From the NCBI GenBank assembly GCA_016126655.1, contig CP065955.1, positions 496,001 through 560,000 of the forward strand: a DNA stretch of 64,000 nucleotides, in the 5' to 3' direction. The notes beneath the pieces were generated by a model. That model was not told the origin of the DNA and did not search any database. It was given only the letters and a program-made list of their open reading frames with translations. A program made the position numbers and the translations under genes. Positions 1 through 8,853 of this stretch are shown here, one piece after another. This DNA is from Aerococcaceae bacterium zg-1292. Lineage in GTDB: Bacteria; Bacillota; Bacilli; Lactobacillales; Aerococcaceae. The first letter of the stretch is position 1. Every line of letters begins with the position of its first letter.

Positions 1-58
1 TTTATATATTGATTTTTTGTTGGAAATAAGTTAAAATCACTATAAGAGGTGACTAAAT

Positions 59-163
59 ATGAAAAAAATTCTTTTGCTTATCGCCTTGTTCTTTATTGCA
101 GGTTGTAGTGAAAATAAAAGCAAAGAAAATAACATTAATGAAGTATCAAGTAGCAATTCATAG
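59..163 (+). pseudogene. truncated lipoprotein gene fragment (34 codons)
   Basis: This short frame begins with the same lipoprotein signal peptide as the intact gene at 249: a MKK start, a hydrophobic stretch and the lipobox IAGC, with Cys at residue 16. It keeps the next few polar residues and then stops at TAG 161-163. A Shine-Dalgarno-like AGAGGTGA precedes it. It looks like the 5' stump of a third member of the tandem lipoprotein family, left by a deletion that removed the rest of the gene. A peptide this short would be a lipid-anchored tag with no mature domain. The stump is clear; expression is unknown. Confidence 0.75.
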
Positions 164-248
164 GCGTCGATTCAAGACAATGACACTCAAAAAATCGTAG
201 TGTCATTGACACATTGACATTTAGCGTTACAATTTTTGGAGGTATTGT

Positions 249-1340
249 ATGAAAAAAATTCTTTTGCTTATCGCCTTGTTCTTTATCGCAGGATGTAGTG
301 AAAATAAAAACAAAGAAAACAATATTAGTGAGTCACCCAGTGCTAATTCAAAGACGTTGAAACAAGAAGAGAATGCTCAAAAAATTAATGATGTATTTTC
401 AATAACAAATTCAGCTTTGAAAGAATTTACGGACAAAAAATTTAATCTCTATAATATTATAGAAGTTTCGCGAGATGAGGATTCTTATAACGATTTATTT
501 AGTTCTATTTATGAGGAGCCTATTTCTTTTGAGAAAACAATGGATGGATACGATACAGTGTATCACTCTAGGTCTGAAACTCGTTCGATAAGAATACAAC
601 AACATGGTAGAAATTTATCGATTTTCAATTCTTTGCTTCCAACTTCAAAACTTTGGGCTGTGCATGAAATTATGAAAATTAATCAACAAGGTGAAATAAA
701 TTTCTCCCAAATTTCAGATGATAATCCAACAATTGTTCAGGGGAAACAATTAATTGAGAATTTTTTGAAGGAAAACTTTAATGTTCAAGGTGTAGATGTA
801 TCTTATGTTTATTGTGATGGACCGACAATAGATGAATTTAAAGAAATGTATAAAAAATGGCCATCAGCAAAAGAAGAAAAGGAGATTCATCTACCATCGG
901 CTGAACCATTTGTCTATTATAAGGTAACTTCAAAAATTGAAGGGGTTAAAGTTTTCGGAGGTGCTATTGTTAGTGAAGAGGGTGGCGAAAATTCTATATC
1001 AGGTACTACTATTGAATTTATCGTAAGAGATTCAAAAATTGAAGAATTTATTTTGCACAATCTATATTCATTCGATACAATCCCCAGTCGCCAAGTGGGT
1101 ATCACAAAAGAAGAATTGTTTAATAAATTAAAAGCGATATTAGAGAATCGTTATTCCGAGAAGCAATTCACCATTGATAAAGTGACAGTTGAATATTTAC
1201 CAATCATTGACAATCAAAACAAAATTTATGAATACAGACCAACACTGGTGTTGTCAACAACTGATGATTCAAATGACGAAAGATATCATTTTTCCCCGGT
1301 GTATATTGATATTGAGACAGGGGAAGAAGTAACAAGATGA
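249..1340 (+). CDS. surface lipoprotein of unknown function, intact copy of a tandem family
   Basis: The product is a 363-residue lipoprotein. The signal peptide ends in the lipobox FIAGC (Cys16), followed by a Ser/Asn/Glu/Lys-rich spacer, so the protein should be anchored outside the membrane. The start is set by TTTGGAGGTATTGT just upstream. The mature part has no motif I can name with confidence. Its C-terminal end (YEYRPTLVL followed by VYIDIETGEEV) resembles the small alpha/beta repeats of PepSY- or YycI-like extracytoplasmic domains, but only loosely. It is flanked by a 5' stump of the same gene (59-163) and a decayed copy (1411-2500), and followed by an ABC-type membrane system. It may be an accessory or immunity-like lipoprotein for that transporter; that is inference from position. 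Confidence 0.8.
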   Translation: MKKILLLIALFFIAGCSENKNKENNISESPSANSKTLKQEENAQKINDVFSITNSALKEFTDKKFNLYNIIEVSRDEDSYNDLFSSIYEEPISFEKTMDGYDTVYHSRSETRSIRIQQHGRNLSIFNSLLPTSKLWAVHEIMKINQQGEINFSQISDDNPTIVQGKQLIENFLKENFNVQGVDVSYVYCDGPTIDEFKEMYKKWPSAKEEKEIHLPSAEPFVYYKVTSKIEGVKVFGGAIVSEEGGENSISGTTIEFIVRDSKIEEFILHNLYSFDTIPSRQVGITKEELFNKLKAILENRYSEKQFTIDKVTVEYLPIIDNQNKIYEYRPTLVLSTTDDSNDERYHFSPVYIDIETGEEVTR

Positions 1341-1410
1341 AACGTTAGTCGTATAGATAGTATCATTAATGAATTTACGTTTAGCGTTACAAACTTTTTG
1401 GAGGTATCGT

Positions 1411-2500
1411 ATGAAAAAAATTCTGTTACTCCTTGCTCTGTTTTTTATCGCAGGTTGTAGTGAAAATAAAAGCAAAGAAAACAATATTAGTGAGTCACCA
1501 AGAAATAGTTCAAAGGTAGCGAATCAAGAAGATACTAAACAAATTGATGATATATTCTCGATATCTAACTCAATTGTAAAAGAATACACTCAGAAATAAT
1601 ATAATGTTCATAGTATTACAGAAATAGCTCAAGATTTAGATTTTTATAAAGAGTTATCGCAAACACTTTATGGTGAAGAATATTCTTTCGAACATATTGA
1701 GCGTGATTATGATGATGGATATAGGGCAAATAATGAAACGCGAACAATATACATTATGCAATCCGATAGAAAATTAATGTTTGGGAGTTCATTAATTCCA
1801 ACTTCAAAACTTTGGGCGGCACGAGAAATAATGCATCATAGTCAAGAAGGTAGGATTAGTTTACCAGAAGTATCTGAGGAAAATACAATAATTGCTCAAG
1901 GAAAACAATTGGTGGAAGAATTTAAAAAAATAATTTTAATCTCCTGAGTCTGGACATATCGTATAAATATTTTGATAATCTGCGATAGAGGCATTTTTGA
2001 GAGGATATCAAAATATGGAATTAGCAAAAGAAGACAAGGAGTTTAACCTTTCTTCTGATGAAACTTTTGTTTATTATAAGGCAACTCCTAAAATTGAAGG
2101 ACAAAAAATTTTTGAAGGAAGTATTTCTAGTGAAGACAATAGTGGGCACTCTATTTCAGGTACTACAATGGAATTTGTTGTTAGAAATTCAAAAATTGAA
2201 GAGTTTAACATACATTTTCTATATACATTCGATTCAAAGCCGAATCGTCAGGTAAGTATCACACAAGAAAAATTGCTACAATCGCTAAAATCAATTATGA
2301 AGAACTGTTTTTCAGAGCAGAAAGTCATCATTGATAAAGCAACAGTTGAATATTTACCAATCATTGACAATGAAAATAAAATTTATGAATATAGACCTAC
2401 ATTAGTGCTGTCAACAACTGCAAATAATTCAAATAATGAAAGATTCTATTTTTCAACACTTTACATTGATATTGAAACTGGAGAAGAGGTGAAGCGATGA
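1411..2500 (+). pseudogene. decayed copy of the neighbouring lipoprotein gene
   Basis: The region is a full-length relative of the gene at 249, with the same lipobox and matching internal stretches (LIPTSKLWA, EGQKIFEG, IYEYRPTLVLSTT). The frame is broken at least three times: an in-frame TAA at 1597-1599, a shift near the A-run at about 1922-1929, and a second shift near 1983-1990. The last part stays open from a TTG at 1997 to 2500. The promoter-proximal DNA (TTTAGCGTTACAA followed by GGAGGTAT) is shared with the intact gene, which shows a duplication. The final stop overlaps the start of the downstream membrane gene as ATGA, so translation of the 3' remnant could still couple to that gene. 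Confidence 0.88.
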
Positions 2501-3354
2501 GTCGTTTTATAAAAGAAAACTTATTACATTTTATTAAGTCTTGGCTATTCATCGGGACGATTGTGGTATACGCAGTCGTTTTGTATATGCGTTCAATTCA
2601 AGAATTGAGTTTCTCGGTTGGTTCAGGATTGTTCTATTTTTTAAACTTTATGCCAAAGTTGGAAGGGATTGGCGCGGTCTTAATATTAATTCTCTGTTTT
2701 CCGATGGCAAGGTACTATAATACTTGGTGGAATTCTGGGGCGGCTTTATTTCAGTTATATCGCTTAGGTAAAAATAAATTTATTATTGCGATGATAATTA
2801 CCGTCATTATTGGAACATCCATTGTGGCTTTTCTGTCACAGTGTTTGTACAGTGGGTTAGTTTTACTGACGCATTCGCCACTGGGGACAAGTGTAGATAC
2901 GCTTAAACAAATGGTATCACGTGGCGGCTTCCGTGCATTATTAACAGGTAATTGGGTGAGTGTTTTAACGTATTATTTAATTGTTTTTAGTCAAAAGATA
3001 TTTGAAGTAGTTTTCTACAGTTTATTAACATTGATATTTTCCATAAAAGTAAGAGATAACTATATTATTTGTGTCGCGCCGATGGTTCTGCATAATTTTT
3101 TTAATCTCATGCATTTACCTTATGAGCGCATGCATCCGGTTGTATTCCTATTCTTACCGCAATTCGTTTTTGATCCAAACTTTACGTTTGAAAGAATCAT
3201 ATCAGAGGTATATCCACATTTGTATTTTGATGCGGTGGTTGTGATTGTTCCTATAATTTATTTATTGATTTTGTCAGTGATGGCATTTTTCGTTATGAAG
3301 TGGTTACTACAAAGTGAGATGTCCCAATTAGGTAAGGTTGAGGTGATACGATGA
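2497..3354 (+). CDS. integral membrane protein, probable ABC-2-type transporter subunit
   Basis: The 285-residue protein has about six hydrophobic segments, for example near residues 15-31, 50-68, 95-122, 150-178, 185-205 and 245-272. There are no soluble domains. The ATG overlaps the stop of the decayed lipoprotein (ATGA), and its own stop overlaps the next membrane gene (ATGA), so the genes are co-translated. With the second membrane protein and the ATPase at 4216 it forms a typical two-permease, one-ATPase exporter layout like those for bacitracin or lantibiotic resistance. The substrate cannot be told from sequence. The family assignment rests on topology and operon context, not on a motif. 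Confidence 0.7.
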   Translation: MSRFIKENLLHFIKSWLFIGTIVVYAVVLYMRSIQELSFSVGSGLFYFLNFMPKLEGIGAVLILILCFPMARYYNTWWNSGAALFQLYRLGKNKFIIAMIITVIIGTSIVAFLSQCLYSGLVLLTHSPLGTSVDTLKQMVSRGGFRALLTGNWVSVLTYYLIVFSQKIFEVVFYSLLTLIFSIKVRDNYIICVAPMVLHNFFNLMHLPYERMHPVVFLFLPQFVFDPNFTFERIISEVYPHLYFDAVVVIVPIIYLLILSVMAFFVMKWLLQSEMSQLGKVEVIR

Positions 3355-4193
3355 GAGATAAGTCATTTAATCTATTAAAGCAGTACTTATTTGATAATAT
3401 CTTTTCGTTAAAATATTTATCGGCCATTGTATTTGTATTATCGTATTTTATGCCTTCTTTGTTGAAGCTTAACGATGCTTCGGCTACTGTTGGATTAAGA
3501 ATGCATATTTCTGGTATATTTTTCTTGTTAGTAAATCCATGGGATGTTATGTTCTTTTTCTTGGGCTATTTGATTGTAATCTCGAATGTTCCTTTTAAGC
3601 AAAATATTCAAAAGCAAGTATTGGTAAGGATGGGCAAATTACGTTGGATATTGCATCAGATGTTATACTTAATCTGTACGGCAGTCATTTATTTTCTAAC
3701 GGTGATGGGGGCGTTCGCTATTATTTTATTTAATTCCATCGGCGTCTTTTCGAATTGGGGTAAATTTTTAGGTGGATTAAGTCGAGGGGATGGCGCTTTG
3801 ACGGAAATTACCCCCTCTACATTCATTGCTTCGCCAAAAGTGTTGGAAGCCTACAGTCCGATGCAGTATTTTCTCGTTGTCTCGCTAATCATTATTAGTG
3901 TCTTGATTTTATTTTCATTTGTTATGTTTGTCGGTAATCTGTATTTTAATTTTTTAGGCTTTTTATTAGCAGGTATTTTACTGTTTTTTAGTATATTTGT
4001 TTATGCAAGTCAAGGGTATTTGTTATATTATGCTTCGCCATTGACTTGGATTGCGCTAAATACTATTGGTTTGAATCCGTACTCTAAGTATCCATCGTGG
4101 GGTTATGTGATTACCTTTATTGTCATTGGAATGGTGCTGTTAGTCAGTGCAGCGCTCTATAAGGCTAAAAGTAATAGTAATTTTGATTATTGA
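3351..4193 (+). CDS. integral membrane protein, probable second ABC-2-type permease subunit
   Basis: The 280-residue hydrophobic protein has six or seven predicted membrane spans. One is a long hydrophobic block at about residues 175-225, which probably holds two spans. The start overlaps the previous gene by four bases, and the ATPase begins 22 bases after its stop. It has the same length class and character as its upstream neighbour but no obvious identity to it, so the pair are likely heterodimer partners. No catalytic motif is visible. A membrane protein for lipid or peptide export or immunity is the simplest reading. Confidence 0.7.
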   Translation: MRDKSFNLLKQYLFDNIFSLKYLSAIVFVLSYFMPSLLKLNDASATVGLRMHISGIFFLLVNPWDVMFFFLGYLIVISNVPFKQNIQKQVLVRMGKLRWILHQMLYLICTAVIYFLTVMGAFAIILFNSIGVFSNWGKFLGGLSRGDGALTEITPSTFIASPKVLEAYSPMQYFLVVSLIIISVLILFSFVMFVGNLYFNFLGFLLAGILLFFSIFVYASQGYLLYYASPLTWIALNTIGLNPYSKYPSWGYVITFIVIGMVLLVSAALYKAKSNSNFDY

Positions 4194-4215
4194 CAGTGAA
4201 TGGAGGTCATGTGTG

Positions 4216-4863
4216 ATGGAAGCGTTGATACAAGTAAAAAATGCGACAAAGTATTTTAAAAAGAAGCGAGTTTTTGAGTCGGTTCATTTGGAAGTAAAAC
4301 AGGGTGAAATTATTGGAATCGTCGGGAAAAACGGTAGTGGGAAGACGATATTATTTAAGACAATATTAGGTTTTTTACCATTGAATGATGGCGAAGTGAT
4401 TGTTAATGGAGAGGTTGTCGGAAAAGATATAGATATTCCCAAAGATGTGGGGATTATGATTGAGAATCCAGGGTTTTTGTACAATAAGTCAGCATTTGAT
4501 AATTTGAAATTGTTAGCACTTATCAATAATAAAATATCTGACCAGGAGATTAATGAAGCCATTGAAAAAGTTGGGCTGGATGCTGCTAACAAAGACAATG
4601 TTTCGACTTATTCATTAGGGATGAGACAACGCTTAGGGATTGCTCAAGCGATTATGGAGAAACCAGCGGTGCTTATTTTAGACGAGCCTTTGAATGGGCT
4701 GGATAGCTCGGGTGTCGAGGAGATGCGACAATTACTGCTTGATATTAAAGAATCAGGCACTGCCATCTTGTTAACGTCTCATAATAAGGAAGATATTAAA
4801 GTGTTATGTGACCAAGTCTATAAATTTGAAGATGGCTTTTTGTTGGCGGAGACAACGGAGTAA
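4216..4863 (+). CDS. ABC transporter ATP-binding protein
   Basis: The 215-residue nucleotide-binding subunit powers the two membrane proteins encoded just upstream. Walker A is GKNGSGKT (residues 37-44), the signature is the variant YSLGMRQRLG (about 132-141), Walker B is VLILDEP (Asp156, Glu157), and the switch His lies in LLTSHNKED. The LGMRQ form of the signature is common in antibiotic-resistance and lantibiotic-immunity ABC exporters. ATG 4216 was chosen because TGGAGG lies nine bases upstream; the frame is open further upstream but those codons overlap the permease gene. A GTG directly before the ATG is a possible alternative. A hairpin terminator follows, closing the operon. Confidence 0.9.
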   Translation: MEALIQVKNATKYFKKKRVFESVHLEVKQGEIIGIVGKNGSGKTILFKTILGFLPLNDGEVIVNGEVVGKDIDIPKDVGIMIENPGFLYNKSAFDNLKLLALINNKISDQEINEAIEKVGLDAANKDNVSTYSLGMRQRLGIAQAIMEKPAVLILDEPLNGLDSSGVEEMRQLLLDIKESGTAILLTSHNKEDIKVLCDQVYKFEDGFLLAETTE

Positions 4864-4894
4864 GTTGTCTGACGTTAGAATGCGATAGATGTTT

Positions 4895-4930
4895 TAGTTC
4901 TACAACTTACATAGTTGTGGAGCTTTTTTG
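4895..4930 (+). terminator. intrinsic terminator of the ABC operon
   Basis: An imperfect stem formed by AGTTCTACAACT and AGTTGTGGAGCT around a five-base loop is followed by a run of T. It lies about 30 bases after the ATPase stop codon. Confidence 0.8.
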
Positions 4931-5028
4931 GTGTTTGAAGCTGGTATTGTGTCGGTAGCGACGTGTAATATTGGTCATTTTATGGATAGACCACACGCTT
5001 TTTTACCGATTATTTTTTATGGAAAGGG

Positions 5029-5056
5029 TTTAATCAAAAAGCAATTGTGATATAAT
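5029..5056 (+). promoter_or_regulatory. extended -10 promoter for the flavin-reductase-like gene
   Basis: TATAAT at 5051-5056 is preceded by TG at 5048, giving an extended -10. The -35 region is weak (TTTAAT-like at 5029). It sits 23 bases before the start codon of the next gene. Confidence 0.6.
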
Positions 5057-5078
5057 TAATGGAAAAGAGAGGGTGACT

Positions 5079-5528
5079 ATGGTGAAAGTGAATGACATTT
5101 TATCAATTTTACAAAAAGATATGAAAGCAGCAGTTTTTGCGACGGTGGACCAAGAAGGTAAGCCTCATGCGCGGTATGCTCATATTGGAGTTGCGAATGA
5201 ACAAGGTATCTTCTTTATGACAAGTCCTAAAACGAATTTTTATCAACAATTGACGCATAATCAACAGGTAGCGATTACCGCAATGTCACAAGATGATTAT
5301 TTAATTCAAGTGATTCGTATTGAAGGTAAAGTGAGAGAAATTGGTCGCGAACGTTTGGAAGAAGTATTAAAAGATAATCCATTTGTGAAACATGTCTATC
5401 CAACGGAAAGTGATATTGCTGGTGTACAAGTATTTCATTTATATGAAGGTGAAGGCTTCTATCATAGTATGACACAAGGGCATAAATATGTCTTTAAGAT
5501 TAATGAGCATGCTTCAGGAGCGAAATAG
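5079..5528 (+). CDS. pyridoxamine 5'-phosphate oxidase-like FMN-binding protein
   Basis: This 149-residue protein has the split-barrel fold pattern of the PNPOx / general stress protein 26 family. An N-terminal AVFATVDQEGKPHAR strand pair is followed by GIFFMTSPKTNFYQQL and a region with QVIRIEGKVREI. Such proteins bind FMN or F420-like flavins as dimers; many are reductases of unknown substrate. ATG 5079 follows GAGAGGG at a five-base spacing and is preferred over the upstream GTG at 5073. The gene stands alone between two terminators. The substrate cannot be assigned. Confidence 0.78.
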   Translation: MVKVNDILSILQKDMKAAVFATVDQEGKPHARYAHIGVANEQGIFFMTSPKTNFYQQLTHNQQVAITAMSQDDYLIQVIRIEGKVREIGRERLEEVLKDNPFVKHVYPTESDIAGVQVFHLYEGEGFYHSMTQGHKYVFKINEHASGAK

Positions 5529-5549
5529 AGAAAAATAGCTAAAAAGAAG

Positions 5550-5585
5550 ACCGACTTGATAAGTGAACAAATCAAGTCGGTTTAT
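5550..5585. terminator. bidirectional terminator between the FMN-protein gene and rpsP
   Basis: A perfect 11-bp stem, ACCGACTTGAT with ATCAAGTCGGT, encloses a ten-base loop. It has A-rich DNA on one side and T-rich DNA on the other, so it can serve the plus-strand gene and the minus-strand rpsP. Confidence 0.85.
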
Positions 5586-5599
5586 TTAGGCACGAATCA

Positions 5600-5863
5600 T
5601 TATTTTGATTCGTGGAATTTTTTCATGATTCCAGCTTTAGATAATAAGCTACGAACTGTGTCAGAAGGTTGAGCACCATTGCCTAACCATTTTAAAGCTA
5701 ATTCTTCTTTTACATCTAAAGTTGCTGGTTCTGTTAATGGGTTGTAGATACCGATTTGTTCGATAATACGACCATCACGTGGAGAACGAGAGTCTGCAAC
5801 AACGATTCTGTAGAAAGGTTTTTTCTTAGCACCCATACGTTTTAAACGGATTTTTACTGCCAT
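5600..5863 (-). CDS. rpsP: 30S ribosomal protein S16
   Basis: The product is an 87-residue protein with the S16 start [20 protein letters not shown] and the conserved [10 protein letters not shown] and [14 protein letters not shown] stretches. It binds 16S rRNA and is needed for small-subunit assembly. GGAGGTGAATAAC lies directly upstream of the ATG. In many Firmicutes rpsP is grouped with ffh, rimM and trmD; here it stands alone on the minus strand between terminators. Confidence 0.97.
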   Translation of the reverse strand: MAVKIRLKRMGAKKKPFYRIVVADSRSPRDGRIIEQIGIYNPLTEPATLDVKEELALKWLGNGAQPSDTVRSLLSKAGIMKKFHESK

Positions 5864-5913
5864 GTGTTATTCACCTCCATAAATATCATTCACAATTAAG
5901 AATTATAACAGAG

Positions 5914-5950
5914 AAAAAAAGGTCTGTAAAGTATTTTTCCTTTACAGACT
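5914..5950 (-). terminator. terminator after the alcohol dehydrogenase gene
   Basis: A ten-base stem (GTCTGTAAAG with CTTTACAGAC) lies between rpsP and the alcohol dehydrogenase. On the minus strand it is followed by CTTTTTTTC. It also has T-rich DNA on the plus side and may work both ways. Confidence 0.8.
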
Positions 5951-5990
5951 AAATTTTTTCATGGTAGATAATTAGTAAGTATTTTCTACA

Positions 5991-7166
5991 TTACAACATC
6001 ATCCGATAAATCGCCGCTACATCCGCTTCAGCAAGTGGGACAAAGCCGCCAACATAACCGCCGCGTCCATTACCGTAACACGCATTATGCGCCATTTTCT
6101 CAATGTCTGCGACTTTACCACCGAGTTCATCAAAGTTTTTCGGCATACCGATTGATATTAGAAACTGACGAAAGGCTTCAATACCTGCTTTGGCTGTGCG
6201 TTCAGGATGTTCAAAATCCATTTGGCAGCCCCATACACGAACTGCAATTTGTGCAAAGCGCATTACATTATGCGATAAATTATACGTAAAGACAGCTGGC
6301 ATTACAACCGCCAAGCCAGCGCCATGAGCGCAGTCGTATTCAGCTGATAATTCATGTTCAATATCATGGCTCGCCCAATCTTGGCTACGACCGACACCAC
6401 ATGAATTATTATGTGCCATCATACCTGCCCACATCAGATTAGCACGTGATTCATAATCATCGGGATTGTCTATGGCTTTTTTGCCTTCAGTAATCAGTGC
6501 TAGCAATAAGCCTTCAATCATACGGTCAGTGACTTCAACGTTTTTCGTATTGGTTAAGTAGCGCTCATACAAATGCGCCATCATGTCTGTAATCCCGCAA
6601 GCTGTTTGATAAGCAGGGAGTGTTAAGGTTAATGCAGGGTTTAGTATGGAGAAGACGGGTCTAAATGCTTCTCCTGACGCACCGCGTTTGAACATACCTT
6701 CTTCTTTTGTAATTACTGAGTCAGGCGAGCCTTCACTACCTGCTGCCGAAATCGTTAAAATAGTACCGATGGGTAGTGCGTGTGTGACGGGCTTTCCTTC
6801 ATAAAAATCCCAAAAATCTCCGTCGTACACTGCTCCGGCTGCTATGGCTTTAGCTGAGTCAATGGCGCTTCCGCCTCCAACAGCTAGTACGAAGTCAATC
6901 GCTTCTCTTTTACATAATTCAATGCCTTCGTAAACTAGTCCACTACGAGGGTTCGGCATCGCACCACCTAATGTTAGATAGGCAATGTTTTCATCGGTCA
7001 ATGCTTGGGTCACACGGTCTAATAATCCAGAGCGCACCACTGAACCGCCACCGTAATGGATAAGTACTTTAGTGCCACCGAAGCGTTTTACCAATTGACC
7101 AACCTCTAGTTCTTTATCCTTACCGAAAGCAAAATAGGTTGGGGCATAAAAATTAAAATTTTCCAT
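5991..7166 (-). CDS. iron-containing alcohol dehydrogenase (butanol dehydrogenase / YugJ type)
   Basis: The 391-residue cytosolic group III alcohol dehydrogenase probably uses NAD(P)H to interconvert aldehydes and alcohols. The cofactor site is the Gly-rich VGGGSAID near residues 96-103. The metal site is formed by Asp194 and His198 (DMMAH), His267/His271 in the HDIEHELSA motif, and His281 in AHGAG. The ATG at 7166 is preferred because GGAGGAG lies just before it; the six upstream codons would place the start inside that ribosome site. The gene is monocistronic, with its own terminator. The substrate is not determined by sequence. Confidence 0.92.
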   Translation of the reverse strand: MENFNFYAPTYFAFGKDKELEVGQLVKRFGGTKVLIHYGGGSVVRSGLLDRVTQALTDENIAYLTLGGAMPNPRSGLVYEGIELCKREAIDFVLAVGGGSAIDSAKAIAAGAVYDGDFWDFYEGKPVTHALPIGTILTISAAGSEGSPDSVITKEEGMFKRGASGEAFRPVFSILNPALTLTLPAYQTACGITDMMAHLYERYLTNTKNVEVTDRMIEGLLLALITEGKKAIDNPDDYESRANLMWAGMMAHNNSCGVGRSQDWASHDIEHELSAEYDCAHGAGLAVVMPAVFTYNLSHNVMRFAQIAVRVWGCQMDFEHPERTAKAGIEAFRQFLISIGMPKNFDELGGKVADIEKMAHNACYGNGRGGYVGGFVPLAEADVAAIYRMML

Positions 7167-7248
7167 GACAACTCCTCCGTCCAATGTATTGAGTTAATTA
7201 TATAACGAAGTTAAGTAATTTGGAAGTGTAAAGGATTACAAGTAGACT

Positions 7249-7286
7249 AAAAAACGCTTATTGGACATTCGTGTCACAATAAGCGT
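7249..7286 (-). terminator. terminator after the MATE transporter gene
   Basis: A ten-base stem, ACGCTTATTG with CAATAAGCGT, sits just past the end of the MATE gene. It is followed on the minus strand by TTTTTTAG. Confidence 0.85.
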
Positions 7287-7296
7287 ATCGCAGGTG

Positions 7297-8670
7297 TTAA
7301 ATAATTTCTTCCCAATGATAGCGACGATAAGCGATATAGGCGAAGAGAACGGTTAATCCATTGGATAATAACATAGCTAGCCAGATACCGGTAGAACCTA
7401 ATGAAGTAAAATGGCTAAAAATCCAGATGAATGGCAAGCGTAAGAACCATAGACGCCCAATCGCCATGTACATCGAATAATTTGTTTTGCCCACACCTTG
7501 GAAAAAGCCGCTAAAGCCTGAAAATAATCCCATAAAGAAAATAATAAAGGCTGAAAAATATAAATATTCGCTCGCTTGTATCCAGAGGTTGTGGTTACTG
7601 TTATCTGTAATAAAAATCGACAGTAGTGGATTTTTAAATAAGAAGATTGTCACCGATGAGACAACGGATATCAGTAAGACAATGTATAATGTTTTAGTAA
7701 AGATGGCTTTGGCGCGGTCAAATTGTTTTGCGCCAACATTTTGTCCAATTAACGAAGTTAACGCCATCCCGATACCCATTTGAGGCTGTGTCATTAAATC
7801 CGATAGGCGGTTACCCATTGAAAAGGCGGCTAATGTATCCGTGCCGTAGGATTGAATCAATCCATTTAAAACGGTGAAACCCATGGCGGCACCACCGTAA
7901 CCAAAAGCACTCGGTAGCGCAATTTTACTCAGTGACTGGATGCTTGGCCAATCAAAGTGAAGACTGAACTTCAATTGAGGAATGCGTGAGCGTGATTTGA
8001 CCACAAAAGCGGCTAAGAGCAGTAAGACGATTTTCGAGATGACAGTCGCCCATGCGGCACCTGTAATCCCCATGTCTAATCCAGCGATATGGAGTAGAGG
8101 AACGGTCTTAAAGATGAGAAATGGGTCGAGTAAGACATTGAGTAATGATGAAATCGTACTGATTGCTGTAATCATTTTTGTTTGCCCATCAGCATTTAAG
8201 ATGGCTTGATAGGCAAAATAACCAAAGTCGAAAAATAAACCAATAAAGTTGATTTTCAAGTAGGCAATACTTTTCGCTGCAAATTCTCCGGTACCGCCCA
8301 TCCAATGGACAAATAGTGGCGAGGCGAAGTAACCGATTGTTGAAAAAATTAAACCAATCAGTAAGGATAGATTTAATGCATTTTGTGCATATTGATGCGC
8401 CTTGTAATCTCTTTTAGCGCCTAAATTTTGAGCAATCAATGTCGTTGCACCCACACCGATTCCCATCCCAAGTGAGATAAAGAGGAAGTTTAATGGCCAG
8501 ACAAAGGCAGTAGCTGCAAAATCGTCGGAAGATAGCTGTGCTACATAGAGCCCATCCGTTAAGTTGTAAAGTGTTCGAATTAAGTTATTAAGCATTAAAG
8601 GCGCCGAAATTGTTAGGATTGTTTTAGTTATCGGCCCTTCTAACATTAAATTTTGTTTTGTTTGTTTCAT
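7297..8670 (-). CDS. MATE-family multidrug / metabolite efflux transporter
   Basis: The 457-residue membrane protein should have 12 spans in two repeated halves. The start MLEGPITKTILTISAPLM and the motif around LYNLTDGLYVAQL match the family's N-terminal half. The FLFISLGMGIGVGATTLIAQNLGA stretch is mirrored in the second half by MGIGMALTSLIGQNVGA. Such transporters export drugs or metabolites using Na+ or H+ gradients. GGTGATTAG lies upstream of the ATG. The gene is single, transcribed away from the glutathione reductase, with its own terminator. Confidence 0.92.
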   Translation of the reverse strand: MKQTKQNLMLEGPITKTILTISAPLMLNNLIRTLYNLTDGLYVAQLSSDDFAATAFVWPLNFLFISLGMGIGVGATTLIAQNLGAKRDYKAHQYAQNALNLSLLIGLIFSTIGYFASPLFVHWMGGTGEFAAKSIAYLKINFIGLFFDFGYFAYQAILNADGQTKMITAISTISSLLNVLLDPFLIFKTVPLLHIAGLDMGITGAAWATVISKIVLLLLAAFVVKSRSRIPQLKFSLHFDWPSIQSLSKIALPSAFGYGGAAMGFTVLNGLIQSYGTDTLAAFSMGNRLSDLMTQPQMGIGMALTSLIGQNVGAKQFDRAKAIFTKTLYIVLLISVVSSVTIFLFKNPLLSIFITDNSNHNLWIQASEYLYFSAFIIFFMGLFSGFSGFFQGVGKTNYSMYMAIGRLWFLRLPFIWIFSHFTSLGSTGIWLAMLLSNGLTVLFAYIAYRRYHWEEII

Positions 8671-8853
8671 TTTCTAATCACCAACGGTATTATAGCAACT
8701 CTACTAGTTATTTGCACGTGTTAAATATCATTTGTTGGCTTAAGTATCAGTATTTACAATCATACTGTAGTGGCTGGCATGAGCATAATTGTTTTTGGTA
8801 GTGAAACCATGTGTTACATTATGGATAAGGAAAATGAAGAAAGAAGGAACAAT

